From NCBI GenBank assembly GCA_027854065.1, contig JAQGEF010000005.1, positions 204,876 through 268,875 of the forward strand: DNA of 64,000 nt. The letters are read 5' to 3'. The DNA comes from Polluticaenibacter yanchengensis (GTDB taxonomy: Bacteria > Bacteroidota > Bacteroidia > Chitinophagales > Chitinophagaceae). Below the pieces are notes generated by a model. The model did not search any database and was not told the DNA's origin. It saw nothing but the letters and a program-made list of their open reading frames with translations. A program made the translations under genes and the position numbers. Below, in pieces: positions 1-8,409 of this stretch. Position 1 is the first letter of the stretch. Every line of letters starts with the position of its first letter.

Positions 1-701
1 TGCGCAATAATAAGGCTTGGTTTATCTTTTTCAAAAGGAAGGCTTTGCATCAATACTTTTAATGCACCAACATCATTACCATCTACTTCTCTTACTGCCC
101 AGCCAAAACTTTCAAATTTTGCATCTAACGGGTCTGAATTCATCACCTCTCTGTTAGTGGATGTGATCTGTAATTTATTGTTGTCTATAATGGCACAAAG
201 GTTATCCAGCTTATAATGCGATGCTGCCATAGCTGCTTCCCAGTTGGCCCCCTCGGCTATCTCACCATCTCCAAGCAATGTAAAAACCTTGTAATCCTGA
301 TCATCCAATTTAGCTGCAATGGCGGTACCTACACATATAGGCAAGCCATGTCCCAACGCACCGGTATTTTGTTCTACTCCTTTCACTTTTCGCGTCGGAT
401 GGCCAATATAATGTGACTGATACTGGTTCATCGTCAATAAATCCGACTCAGGGAAAAAGCCCATATCTGCCAATACCACAAACAACACTTCCACGCAGTG
501 TCCTTTACTTTGTATATACCTGTCTCGAATAGGCGAACTGAATGTTTCCGGTGAAACGTTCAATATTTCGTTATACAAAACATTTAAGATATCAACACTG
601 CTAAGACTGCCACCGGTATGGCCTGCTTTACAATTAAAAATACAGGTCAATAATTTTTGCCTATATTCTATCGATTTCAATTTCAATTGCTCGTTTGTCA
701 T
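1..701 (-). CDS. Transketolase, N-terminal (ThDP-binding) subunit, partial
   Basis: This partial gene starts at 701 and runs off the left edge; about 233 codons are present. Transketolase moves two-carbon ketol units between sugar phosphates in the cytoplasm. Residues 25-35 read KAGHTGGSLSS, the usual N-terminal motif. The thiamine diphosphate/Mg signature is present: GDGE at about residue 144 and NN at about residue 174. The protein begins close to the conserved region with almost no leader, as in N-terminal subunits of split transketolases, so a C-terminal subunit gene is expected further left; this is inference because the edge cuts it. It is the last visible gene of the minus-strand sugar locus, separated from the isomerase gene by about 700 bp of repeats. 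It may feed isomerised pentose into the pentose phosphate pathway, or act on an apulose-type sugar phosphate. Confidence 0.93.
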   Translation of the reverse strand, partial: MTNEQLKLKSIEYRQKLLTCIFNCKAGHTGGSLSSVDILNVLYNEILNVSPETFSSPIRDRYIQSKGHCVEVLFVVLADMGFFPESDLLTMNQYQSHYIGHPTRKVKGVEQNTGALGHGLPICVGTAIAAKLDDQDYKVFTLLGDGEIAEGANWEAAMAASHYKLDNLCAIIDNNKLQITSTNREVMNSDPLDAKFESFGWAVREVDGNDVGALKVLMQSLPFEKDKPSLIIA

Positions 702-782
702 TGTACAAGCATCGTTTAAATTTTATTTATATTCATCTTACTTCTGTAAGATTTTTTCTTTTTATTGAGTGGTCGTTAGTGC

Positions 783-830
783 TACTATTCAGCATCGTTG
801 TGTCACTCCCTGCAACGGTATTGCTACTAT
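783..830 (+). repeat. Dispersed ~48-bp repeat, copy 1 (TTGTGTCACTC family)
   Basis: The core TTGTGTCACTCCCTGCAACG carries a short inverted repeat, CGTTG/CAACG, and is flanked by CTACTATT on both sides. Close copies lie at about 8297-8349 (inverted) and 38062-38107. Function is unknown; it behaves like a REP-type intergenic element. Confidence 0.7.
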
Positions 831-871
831 TAAGCAATAAGCGATGTTTTAATGCTATCTATACGCCCAAT

Positions 872-1340
872 CGTCATTCTGAGCGCAGCGAAGAATCTCA
901 TCGAATCTTCTGAACACAGCGAAAAAATATGCCACACATTAATTAGCTATGGGATTTTTCCTCGGTCATTGCCATTTCAAAGTAGCTTTAATTTCACCTC
1001 GTCAAAATGACTGATAATTGAAACCTGCTAAAACCCGCAACCGTCATTCTGAGCGCGGCGAAGAATTTCATCAAATCTTCTGAAAACAGCGAAAAAATAT
1101 GCCACATGTTAGCTATGGGATTTTTCCTCGGTCATTGCCATTTCAAAGTAGCTTTAATTTCACCTCGTCAAAATGACTGATAATTGAAACCTGCTAAAAC
1201 CCGCAACCGTCATTCTGAGCGCAGCGAAGAATCTTATCAAATCTTCTGAACACAGCGAAAAAATATGCCCCAAATTAGCTATGGGATTTTTCCTCGGTCA
1301 TTGCCATTTCAAAGTTGCTTCAATTTTACCTCGTCAAAAT
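872..1340 (+). repeat. Three tandem ~166-170-bp repeats (GTCATTCTGAG family)
   Basis: Copies begin at 872, 1042 and 1208. Copies 1 and 2 are almost identical; copy 3 diverges after about 130 bp. Each starts with CGTCATTCTGAGCG and ends near CCTCGTCAAAATGAC, so the ends form an imperfect inverted repeat (GTCATTyTGA), as in small non-autonomous elements or REP-like units. No coding capacity is seen. Related copies are at 8038-8172, 33339-33476 and 33507-33533. Confidence 0.85.
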
Positions 1341-1400
1341 AACTTTGGATCTTATTTGAAAAAAGTCATCAACTATAATCTCTCAACTGTTAACGCTTCA

Positions 1401-2813
1401 CTATTGACTATGATTATAGACTTCCCATCCCATGTAATTACCCAAGGCTTCTTCCAGGATACCGGCTGTTTTTGAGGCATTCATTACCACATGATGTTCA
1501 AATCCGTTGCGGCAAACATATTGCATCAACCCTTGTAAGTCAGGGATCTGCGCTACTGCTCTGTTTCCGAATGTTTTTAAATCGTCATCGGTTAATTCGC
1601 CCTCACCTACATACACTTTCATAATGCCTTTTGGATCGTCGGTACTGATCCTGCCATAGGTCAACGGCATTGCCGGTGTGCGGCCATCCAATGCGCCAAA
1701 AGTATTTTCAACACCTACAGATGTTCCTAAAATAGGTGCATTGCTGATGGTAACATCCGGCAGGAATGCTTTTGCCCAGTTGCCGCAATGGAACAAAACG
1801 CATTTTTCATCATCGGCAGCATAGTTGTTATTCCAATCCACCAATGCACTTGGCGTACCGGAAGCCAGCTGCATGGCGTACATGCTTAATGTACCTGTTA
1901 CATCTACTTCGCAGGCGCTTGGCAATAAATTTTCACTCATCATACTCATGGTGGTACATACGTTACAACCATAGTTCTGTTGTAATGAAGTCCAGCATTG
2001 AATGGCTGTGGCATCCACCTGGTTTTCTTCCACAAACTGTGACAATGCCACATCAAGTTTGGCCATCTGGATAAGTGCATCCTGAGGTGTCAATCCAACT
2101 TTTGCATAAGAGGTTATCTTATCTAAATGCTGCTTAACAATAGCATCATTTGCGTTTAATTTATTGGCATTGCCCAATATTTCAGATAAATCCACTGTTA
2201 CGACTGTAATTCCGTTACGCTGCAAAATTTTCTCACTATAACGAACAGTATTAAAACCACCCGGACGGGCACCCACTGCGCCGATACGTAAATTTTTCAA
2301 GCCTTTTACTACTTTACAAACACTTAAGAAGCGATTGAAATCCTGGAGGAACAGCTCTTCATTTAAGCGGGTAACATGCTTGGTGGTTAATGTATATTTT
2401 ATGCCATACTGGTATAAATTGTTACTTACAGATATTTTGCCACACCAGCTATCGCGGCGTCTTGCAACGTCCAGTTTATCAAGATCATCAGGATAAGCCT
2501 GTATTAAAACGGGTACATTTAAATTGGCAATACTTAACGTTTCTGCGACTCCTTTTTCATCGCCGAAATTGGGCAGTACTACTAGCACGCCGGCTATTTC
2601 TTCACGGTGCGCTTTGAACAATTCTGCACATTTCCTGGCGTCACTAAAGGTTTCTACGCCACCTAATTTAGTATCAGCATCATTTAAAAGTATCGGTTTA
2701 ATATTAAGCTGCTTAAATAAGTCCAGTACTTCCACACGGGCATCCGCTACCAGTGAATCGGGAAAGAAATTCCTGTTACCTATTATAACGCCTATCGTTA
2801 ATTGTTTGCTCAT
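1401..2813 (-). CDS. Sugar isomerase, L-fucose/L-arabinose isomerase family
   Basis: This 470-residue cytoplasmic protein has no signal peptide. Its N-terminal half carries the nucleotide-fold domain of the L-fucose isomerase family (a start like VIIGNRNFFPDSLV and then VLVVLPNFGDEKG). Its C-terminal half carries an FucI/AraA-type active-site domain, with GTLSMYAMQLASG near residue 300 and a late EHHVVMN motif. Family members interconvert aldoses and ketoses (L-fucose/L-fuculose, L-arabinose/L-ribulose and others) with a divalent metal. It lies 41 bp downstream of the DeoR gene on the same strand, so the two are probably co-transcribed, and a transketolase gene follows. The nearby arabinofuranosidase and apiosidase-like hydrolase suggest a pentose substrate; which one cannot be decided from sequence alone. 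Confidence 0.85.
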   Translation of the reverse strand: MSKQLTIGVIIGNRNFFPDSLVADARVEVLDLFKQLNIKPILLNDADTKLGGVETFSDARKCAELFKAHREEIAGVLVVLPNFGDEKGVAETLSIANLNVPVLIQAYPDDLDKLDVARRRDSWCGKISVSNNLYQYGIKYTLTTKHVTRLNEELFLQDFNRFLSVCKVVKGLKNLRIGAVGARPGGFNTVRYSEKILQRNGITVVTVDLSEILGNANKLNANDAIVKQHLDKITSYAKVGLTPQDALIQMAKLDVALSQFVEENQVDATAIQCWTSLQQNYGCNVCTTMSMMSENLLPSACEVDVTGTLSMYAMQLASGTPSALVDWNNNYAADDEKCVLFHCGNWAKAFLPDVTISNAPILGTSVGVENTFGALDGRTPAMPLTYGRISTDDPKGIMKVYVGEGELTDDDLKTFGNRAVAQIPDLQGLMQYVCRNGFEHHVVMNASKTAGILEEALGNYMGWEVYNHSQ

Positions 2814-2854
2814 TGGTGTATTTATTATGTATAAGTATCGTTCGTTCCTGCTTG

Positions 2855-3619
2855 CTATTCAGCAATGATAATTTCTATGTCGTTTTCTAAAAAATGCTGT
2901 TTGTGTTTATTTTCGATATTTACATCGGTAATAATCGTATCTATTAACGATAAAGCTCCCAAACTGGCAAATGAGCTTTTACCGAATTTACTGGAATCGG
3001 CTACCAGGTAAGTTATTTCAGCGGCATCAATCATTGCTTTTTTTACAACCAGGTCGCTGATGCTCGGATAGGTTAATCCTGACTTTAAACTTACACCGGC
3101 AGTTGCAAGAAATAATTTCTGCACATTAATGCCCTTGAAAAAATCCGCCGCTTTTTGCCCGGTCAGGGACAGGGTCGGTGGTTTAAATTCTCCACCTGTA
3201 ACAATCACTTCGATATTTGGCTCAGCACCTAGCATTAACGCGATATTTAACGCATTAGTGATAACAGTTACATTTCGGTTTCCTTTCAATTGCTTTGCTA
3301 TTTCTGTGGTTGTAGAACCCGAATCTAAAATTATAGTATCACCATCGTCGATAAAATCCAGGCATTTTTTGGCAATAATTTCTTTACGATCCATATGATC
3401 GTGATTGGCCACAGAGAAAGAACTTACCTGGTCTTTGATGTTTTTCAGAAAAGCCCCGCCATGTTCCCGGATGAGTAATCCGTCCTTCTCCATCTTCTCA
3501 AGATCCTGTCTTACAGTAACTTCGGTTACTTTAAATATCTTTGCAAGGTCCACTACTTTTGCAGAGCCGTCTTCCATCAGCAATTCGAGGATCTTTTCTC
3601 TTCTTTGATTTGCAAGCAT
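2855..3619 (-). CDS. DeoR/GlpR-family transcriptional regulator
   Basis: This 254-residue protein has the standard DeoR layout. An N-terminal winged helix-turn-helix spans about residues 5-55 (VVDLAKIFKVTEVTVRQDLE) and ends in the typical REHGGA. The C-terminal sugar-phosphate sensor domain shows ILDSGSTTTEIA near residue 98 and ITNALNIA. Members are usually repressors released by a phosphorylated sugar intermediate. It is upstream of and close to the isomerase gene, so it probably controls the catabolic part of the locus. Its own promoter region contains a good -33/-7 pair, with a GTTTCG/CGAAAC inverted repeat spanning the -7 box that could be an autoregulatory operator. Confidence 0.93.
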   Translation of the reverse strand: MLANQRREKILELLMEDGSAKVVDLAKIFKVTEVTVRQDLEKMEKDGLLIREHGGAFLKNIKDQVSSFSVANHDHMDRKEIIAKKCLDFIDDGDTIILDSGSTTTEIAKQLKGNRNVTVITNALNIALMLGAEPNIEVIVTGGEFKPPTLSLTGQKAADFFKGINVQKLFLATAGVSLKSGLTYPSISDLVVKKAMIDAAEITYLVADSSKFGKSSFASLGALSLIDTIITDVNIENKHKQHFLENDIEIIIAE

Positions 3620-3634
3620 AAAATTGTTGTTTTT

Positions 3635-3661
3635 AGTTTCGTTTCAAATATAAATCGAAAC
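3635..3661 (-). promoter_or_regulatory. Candidate DeoR operator overlapping the -7 box
   Basis: GTTTCG (3635-3640) and its inverse CGAAAC (3656-3661) are symmetric around the TATATTTG -7 box of the deoR-type gene. DeoR-family operators often carry TTCG/CGAA half-sites, and the placement would let the regulator block its own transcription. This is inference. Confidence 0.4.
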
Positions 3662-3678
3662 CAGCAATTAAAAACAAA
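3645..3678 (-). promoter_or_regulatory. Bacteroidota-type promoter of the DeoR-isomerase operon
   Basis: On the minus strand, TTTG (3675-3678) is followed after 22 bases by TATATTTG (3645-3652). This matches the TTTG/TAnnTTTG promoter of Bacteroidota and lies about 25 bases upstream of the start codon at 3619. Confidence 0.6.
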
Positions 3679-3708
3679 AATAAATGAAAATATTCGAAAG
3701 ATAATCTT

Positions 3709-5292
3709 TTATTTTATTTTCTTTAGACGAATGGCCAGATATGGCTTATCCGGCAGGCGGATGCTCTTATTATTAATGTCTATAAGCCTGTAATCGCTTT
3801 CTGATCTTACTTCAAAAACTTCGTTTACAGGTGTTATGGTCATTTCCCAGGTATCTATGATTTCTGCCTTGTATTTGGCAGTACCAAGTGGTCCGTTCTT
3901 TTTTGGAATATTGAAATACCATTGATTGGTCATTTTTTTTCCGAAATAAATAATGTATTCGCTGCTATCGACCTGTGCTGTCTGGTGGTCGCGCCAAACA
4001 TCTGCTAACTGCCAGTAACCATTGCTTTGTTTTTGAAGGTCATGAATGAATTTTATGCGTGGAATGCTGGTACCGACCAGTCTGCCGCCTTTGGCCCAGA
4101 ATACAGTGTCACCGGGCATCCTGTAGGTTTCACCGTGCTGTGCATATGTACCTGCAATGGCTGCCTGCCAGAAAGCTGCAACCATCTCTTCGCCGCTTAA
4201 ACGCCCCCAGCGTTGTGGTAAGTTTCCTTCATAACACACTTCATCATATACAACCGGTTTTCCATAGGCGTCCCGGTATAAAACCGCTCTTCCGAAATCT
4301 TCTACTGCTGAACAGTTCTGGATACTTGCATGCGTAAAATATGGCTTCCAGTTATCAAAAATCTCCAGCCCGTTGTGAATGCTTAATAAATGTCTGTAAG
4401 GGTCATTTTCGTATACAAACCTGGAATAATCATCCCATTGCTGCCAGGTTTTATATTTCACAAAATCAAACTCATTGGCCATGCTCCACCAAACGTTTTT
4501 AAACGAAGCCAGGCGTGCCGTGATGTACTGCAGGTACACCAGGTCATTTTCATAACCCATGCTGTCAAAACCCCAGCGTTTTTTATCATAGGGATGAAAT
4601 AAAATAATGTCTGCCTGGATGCCGGCAGCGTCCAACTGATCTATCCTTTTCTCCAGCGAATCGAAAAAGGGGATATTAAATGATGTAAAATCCCAGTAAT
4701 ATTTTGTTTTGCCTTGTATGGTTTCAGCTTTTTTTGATTGATGGTAAGCAAATAGTTCGGGTTCTTCTTTTACATAGGAATAATCTTTTGGAAAAACACA
4801 AAACCGTAACTTATTGAAAGGTGATTCTTTTAATGTATTTAAGGTTAGATATTGTAATGCTGTGGATTGATGTGTCCATGCGTAAACCGTGGTTCCGACA
4901 GGAATGTAACGTTCCTTGTTCGCATAACTAAAATGGTATTTATTGGCCACTTTCACAGGCCCTTTATTATTACCTGTGGGTGGTACACACATAAAAACAC
5001 CTGTTTTGTTATTGAGTTGTTTGTGGGAAGAACTAGTCACAAACTTCCATTCGCCTTCTTCTTCGGGCATAAAGCGGATTTTGAACTCGCTATTTCCATT
5101 GTAAAACCCTGCAACCGTTTTTGAAATTTTCCCATTTGAAAAAGTGGCTTTAAAAGGAATACCAACAAATGGATTTCCTGATATTGTAGCCTGGAAACTG
5201 GCTTCATAACGAGCCCATTTTTCCACTGAATCTTTTGCAAATATTGCAAGTGGTAATAATACCAAACATAGCATCCGGAATAAAATTTTCAT
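3709..5292 (-). CDS. Secreted apiosidase-like glycoside hydrolase (DUF5060-DUF4038 type)
   Basis: This is a 527-residue protein when started at the second Met, which begins the signal peptide MKILFRMLCLVLLPLAIFA; an in-frame Met eight codons upstream (5316) would put polar residues before it. After the signal, residues about 22-100 form an immunoglobulin-like DUF5060 domain. Residues about 125-430 form a TIM barrel of the apiosidase-like (DUF4038) superfamily, with carboxylate candidates E274 (MANEFD) and E351 (VVYDEVCYE). A small C-terminal beta domain follows, like DUF5605. The relatives known as GH140 cleave apiose linked to galacturonan in rhamnogalacturonan II; members with DUF5060 may have other specificities. 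It is preceded by the GH127 gene and followed by the DeoR gene, and probably acts in the periplasm or on the cell surface. Confidence 0.8.
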   Translation of the reverse strand: MKILFRMLCLVLLPLAIFAKDSVEKWARYEASFQATISGNPFVGIPFKATFSNGKISKTVAGFYNGNSEFKIRFMPEEEGEWKFVTSSSHKQLNNKTGVFMCVPPTGNNKGPVKVANKYHFSYANKERYIPVGTTVYAWTHQSTALQYLTLNTLKESPFNKLRFCVFPKDYSYVKEEPELFAYHQSKKAETIQGKTKYYWDFTSFNIPFFDSLEKRIDQLDAAGIQADIILFHPYDKKRWGFDSMGYENDLVYLQYITARLASFKNVWWSMANEFDFVKYKTWQQWDDYSRFVYENDPYRHLLSIHNGLEIFDNWKPYFTHASIQNCSAVEDFGRAVLYRDAYGKPVVYDEVCYEGNLPQRWGRLSGEEMVAAFWQAAIAGTYAQHGETYRMPGDTVFWAKGGRLVGTSIPRIKFIHDLQKQSNGYWQLADVWRDHQTAQVDSSEYIIYFGKKMTNQWYFNIPKKNGPLGTAKYKAEIIDTWEMTITPVNEVFEVRSESDYRLIDINNKSIRLPDKPYLAIRLKKIK

Positions 5293-5566
5293 ATAACAAT
5301 CTTTAGTATCAGACATAAAAAAAGCGTGTTCTAAAATATTATAGCATCATGATTCGTACTATAAATTTCAGAGCGGATATATGTTGTCTTACACAAACCT
5401 CTACCCTACACGCCAGATTGTAAGCTTGAACTTACAGTAATTTCCTTCAATTAATTATCTTTTGCAATCGTTAATTAAACCATCCGGAAATTATTTATAA
5501 AAAAACAAAGTCAATATGGATTGCCAGGCGTATACGATCTACCCTGATCATCTATATTATTTCTTA

Positions 5567-7597
5567 CTATTTGTATGGTACCCATACGCTCATTTCGGTA
5601 TACCCTCTGTTCGCCCAGGTATGATATGGAATCATGGTTGCTTTAATTGTTTTATAGCCGTCATTTTCGGTGATTACCCTGTATAGCTTTTTATCCCAGT
5701 TTTGCTTTGTTTTCAACAGTACTTCTCCTTCCAAAGCGGTAAAGCTGGTTGAACCGATTGTTTTATTTACCGGTTTCAGGTCAGCTTTCAAAGGCATCAC
5801 AATATCGAAAATTTCTGTACCGGCAGCAAAATCCGCAGATTCCAGGCAATACACCACCGGGCCTCTTTTTATCGCAACCTGGTTTTTACTTTCTTCTACC
5901 AGCGGGTTGGCTTCTATTTTCATTACAGGCATCGGGATGTTCAATTGTATTACATCACCGGCCTTCCATTTTGCAGATAATACAGCATATTCACCGGATT
6001 CTATAGTCACATTTGCCGGTTTGCCGTTTACCAAAATTTCGGCACCACTACTCCAGCCAGGAATGCGTAAATAAATGGCGGTTTCTGATTTTTTCGGCGC
6101 CGCTTTTACAGTAAAACGGATATTGCCATCCCATGGATAATTGGTGGTTTGGGATAATTGCAGGTTCTCATTTTTGAACTTTGTGTTCAGTTCATTACCA
6201 CCATACAGGTTTACATATACGCCATCATCTGAAACACTGTATGCATAGTTATTGACTTCTGCTACTGTTCTTACGACATTCGGAGGACAGCAATTGGAAT
6301 AAATATTATAAGCGAAACGTGGTCCCATCCAGCGCATGACGTATGGGAAATCTTTCTTCTGCGCTAATGGATTGGTATAGAAAAAATGCGTGCCATTTAA
6401 ATCTACTCCGGATAAAATGGAGTTATACAGGTCCAATTCCATTACATCGGCATATTTGGCCTTACCTGTCAGCAATAACATGCGGTAGTTCCAAAGCATA
6501 TTTCCAATATTCGCACAGGTCTCATTGTAAGCCGTAATATTTGGTAATTGGTAATCTCTGCCATAAGCCTGGTGTGTTTTCTGAATGAAAGGCGGTTTGT
6601 AGGAAATACCATCGGGAGATACGCCGTCGTATAATGCACCGTTACCGCCGGTTATATATGTTTTTGTAGTGGTAAGATCATCCCAGATGGCATACAGCCT
6701 GTTTAATAATGAGGTATCGCCTGTTTCCGCATATACATCTGCAACACCTGCGTACAGGTAAGTGGCCCTTACTGCATGTCCCATTGCTTTAAACTGGTCC
6801 CTGAATGGGATCCGGTCCTGGTTATCATCAGTACCGTCTTTGTTTTTTCCTTTCAGCTCTATGAGGTGTTTGCCAAACTCTAACCATTTGGGGTTATTGG
6901 TTGTGCGATACAATTCAATAACTCCCATATAATGCGAGGGACAAATAGCGTTACGGGCCTGGTCGGGTGAGGCTTTCATGTAAAAATTGTACAGGTATTC
7001 CGTTGCTTTTTCTGCTATATCCAATAAACTTTTTTTGCCTGTAGCTCTATAGTGAATGGATGCTGCAGTCATTAAATGGCCAAAATTGTAGGCTTCAAAA
7101 CTCAGGCCTTCATCTACTCTTTTTTTCTTGCCGGTATTCTTTTCTGCAATCAATTCTACTGTATAAACATACCCGTCTGAGCGTTGTGCTTTTGCTAAAG
7201 TAGCAATCACTGAATCCATCATCAGGTCCAGCTTTTTATCTTTGGTAGCAGCGTATAAACCAGCAACGGATTCAATTACTTTATAAAAATCGCCATCGTG
7301 AAACGTCGGGCCACTATGCTTGCCTGTATCTAAGCCGGCAGCAATCCTGAAGTTTTTATATGCATGACTGATATCGCTGGTATATACATTCCAAATGGTT
7401 GGTACCATCGAATCTTGTAGTACTTTCATTTTTTCCGCCCAAAAACCATTGGTCCATTTTACAGCATCCATATCTACACTATGCAGTTTGGAAAATTTAC
7501 TGTTGCTGGTATTTACCAGGCTTTTAGTTTGCGCGTGTAAACCTGAATAATGTGAAAAAACTAATAATGAGGCTAATACTAAAGATTTTGATTTCAT
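5567..7597 (-). CDS. Secreted beta-L-arabinofuranosidase-type glycoside hydrolase (GH127/DUF1680)
   Basis: This 676-residue protein begins with a signal peptide ending near HAQ (residue 23). The body is the (alpha/alpha)6 barrel of GH127/DUF1680, followed by beta-sandwich domains. The family's metal-thiolate active site is readable: Glu359-x-Cys361 in AYNETCANIG and the Cys436-Cys437 pair in SNCCPPNV. These match the Glu and Cys residues of characterised GH127 enzymes, in which a zinc-bound cysteine is the nucleophile, so the enzyme looks active. Family members release beta-linked L-arabinofuranose; the related GH146 has similar architecture. It is separated from the SusD gene by about 800 bp containing a terminator and repeats, so it probably has its own promoter. 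Confidence 0.9.
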   Translation of the reverse strand: MKSKSLVLASLLVFSHYSGLHAQTKSLVNTSNSKFSKLHSVDMDAVKWTNGFWAEKMKVLQDSMVPTIWNVYTSDISHAYKNFRIAAGLDTGKHSGPTFHDGDFYKVIESVAGLYAATKDKKLDLMMDSVIATLAKAQRSDGYVYTVELIAEKNTGKKKRVDEGLSFEAYNFGHLMTAASIHYRATGKKSLLDIAEKATEYLYNFYMKASPDQARNAICPSHYMGVIELYRTTNNPKWLEFGKHLIELKGKNKDGTDDNQDRIPFRDQFKAMGHAVRATYLYAGVADVYAETGDTSLLNRLYAIWDDLTTTKTYITGGNGALYDGVSPDGISYKPPFIQKTHQAYGRDYQLPNITAYNETCANIGNMLWNYRMLLLTGKAKYADVMELDLYNSILSGVDLNGTHFFYTNPLAQKKDFPYVMRWMGPRFAYNIYSNCCPPNVVRTVAEVNNYAYSVSDDGVYVNLYGGNELNTKFKNENLQLSQTTNYPWDGNIRFTVKAAPKKSETAIYLRIPGWSSGAEILVNGKPANVTIESGEYAVLSAKWKAGDVIQLNIPMPVMKIEANPLVEESKNQVAIKRGPVVYCLESADFAAGTEIFDIVMPLKADLKPVNKTIGSTSFTALEGEVLLKTKQNWDKKLYRVITENDGYKTIKATMIPYHTWANRGYTEMSVWVPYK

Positions 7598-7754
7598 ACA
7601 GTGTTACAATTTATTACCACTAAATGCCATTTTAAGGCTTAAAATATTGCATATGCAAGTTAACAAACATCATTAATCTATTTGAATAGACTATCATGTG
7701 CCATCGCTTTCATACTTGTAAATAGTCATCAATTCACATTTTTTTAAATTATCC

Positions 7755-7897
7755 GGGGCTATTATCTATTGAATGATCATTCATCATTTGCCCGGTGTAC
7801 TGCAGGGTAACGTACTCGCCATTTGTCCGTTCGGGCTGTTACCTTTTACGGGCTCGTACCAGGCGCCATGCGCGCCTGCCTGCTGTCCACCGCAGCC
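7755..7897 (+). repeat. GC-rich intergenic element, copy 1 (GGGCTGT/CCGCAGCC family)
   Basis: It starts GGGGCT and ends CACCGCAGCC. Its inverse matches the copy at 24318-24459 over most of its length, including GGACAGCAGGC, GGTACGAGC and GCGAGTACGTTACCCTGCAG. It is far more GC-rich than the surrounding DNA and carries no gene. Confidence 0.75.
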
Positions 7898-8037
7898 CTT
7901 CGCCAGTTGAATTTTCATTCAGCTTTTTTTAGATGGCAATTCTATTTCACCTACTCCTTACCACTCCAGATTGCGCTAAGCCGGGTTTGTATATTGAATT
8001 CTCAACACTGCTTTTTGAAAAGGAGACTGTATTAAAA

Positions 8038-8172
8038 GTCATTCTGATCGTAGCGAAGAATCTTATTTCAATTTCTGAGTGCATTGAATAAAGTATGCTG
8101 TAAAATACTAAGGAGATTTCTCCTCAGTCTGTTTCATTTCAAAGTAGTTTCGATTGTCTTCGTCGAAATGAC
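8038..8172 (+). repeat. GTCATTCTGAG-family repeat, diverged single copy
   Basis: It starts GTCATTCTGATCGTAGCGAA and ends CTTCGTCGAAATGAC, giving the same imperfect inverted ends as the tandem copies at 872-1340. The interior shares the motif TTTCATTTCAAAGTAG. Confidence 0.75.
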
Positions 8173-8296
8173 AGCGATTTAAATAGTGCTTAAACATTAA
8201 ATAGTCATCCTTATTTGTTTTAGATAAATCATTCCTTTGAATTAGCTAATTTATCATTTCTTACATTGCGGTTTAACGAGGATTCTACATTTGCGA

Positions 8297-8349
8297 AATA
8301 GTAGTACAACCGATGCAGGGAGTGACACAACAATGCTTAATAGTAAAAT
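8297..8349 (-). repeat. Dispersed ~48-bp repeat, copy 2 (TTGTGTCACTC family)
   Basis: Read on the minus strand it gives TTGTTGTGTCACTCCCTGCA followed by TCGGTTGTACTACTATT, nearly the same as the copy at 783-830. Confidence 0.7.
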
Positions 8350-8364
8350 AAAAGATGGCTCAAT

Positions 8365-8399
8365 AAAAATCACCACACTTACACAGTGTAGTGATTTTT
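8365..8399 (-). terminator. Rho-independent terminator after the SusD gene
   Basis: A 15-bp stem (8365-8379 with 8385-8399, one G-U pair) with a 5-base loop ends in a run of T on the minus strand, 11 bases beyond the SusD stop. Confidence 0.85.
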
Positions 8400-8409
8400 C
8401 ACCTGGAAA

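Larger units (their letters stand above)
702..1400. other. Gene-free stretch with repeats
   Basis: No credible gene is visible in these 699 bases. They hold a perfect 7-bp inverted repeat with a following T-run (735-758), one copy of the TTGTGTCACTC repeat (about 783-830) and three tandem copies of the GTCATTCTGAG repeat (872-1340). The small open frames here lie inside repeats or oppose the flanking genes. Confidence 0.8.
7598..8409. other. Gene-free stretch with three repeat types and a terminator
   Basis: The 812 bases between the GH127 gene and the SusD gene contain no credible gene. They hold a GC-rich GGGCTGT/CCGCAGCC element (7755-7897), a GTCATTCTGAG element (8038-8172), an inverted TTGTGTCACTC repeat (8297-8349) and the SusD terminator (8365-8399). 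Confidence 0.8.

Noticed and set aside
695-913. Small plus-strand frame over the transketolase start and repeats
   Set aside because: It overlaps the gene start on the other strand and runs through repeat sequence; composition is not protein-like.
1281-1475. 64-codon plus-strand frame
   Set aside because: It lies in the third repeat copy and the end of the isomerase gene, with no support of its own.
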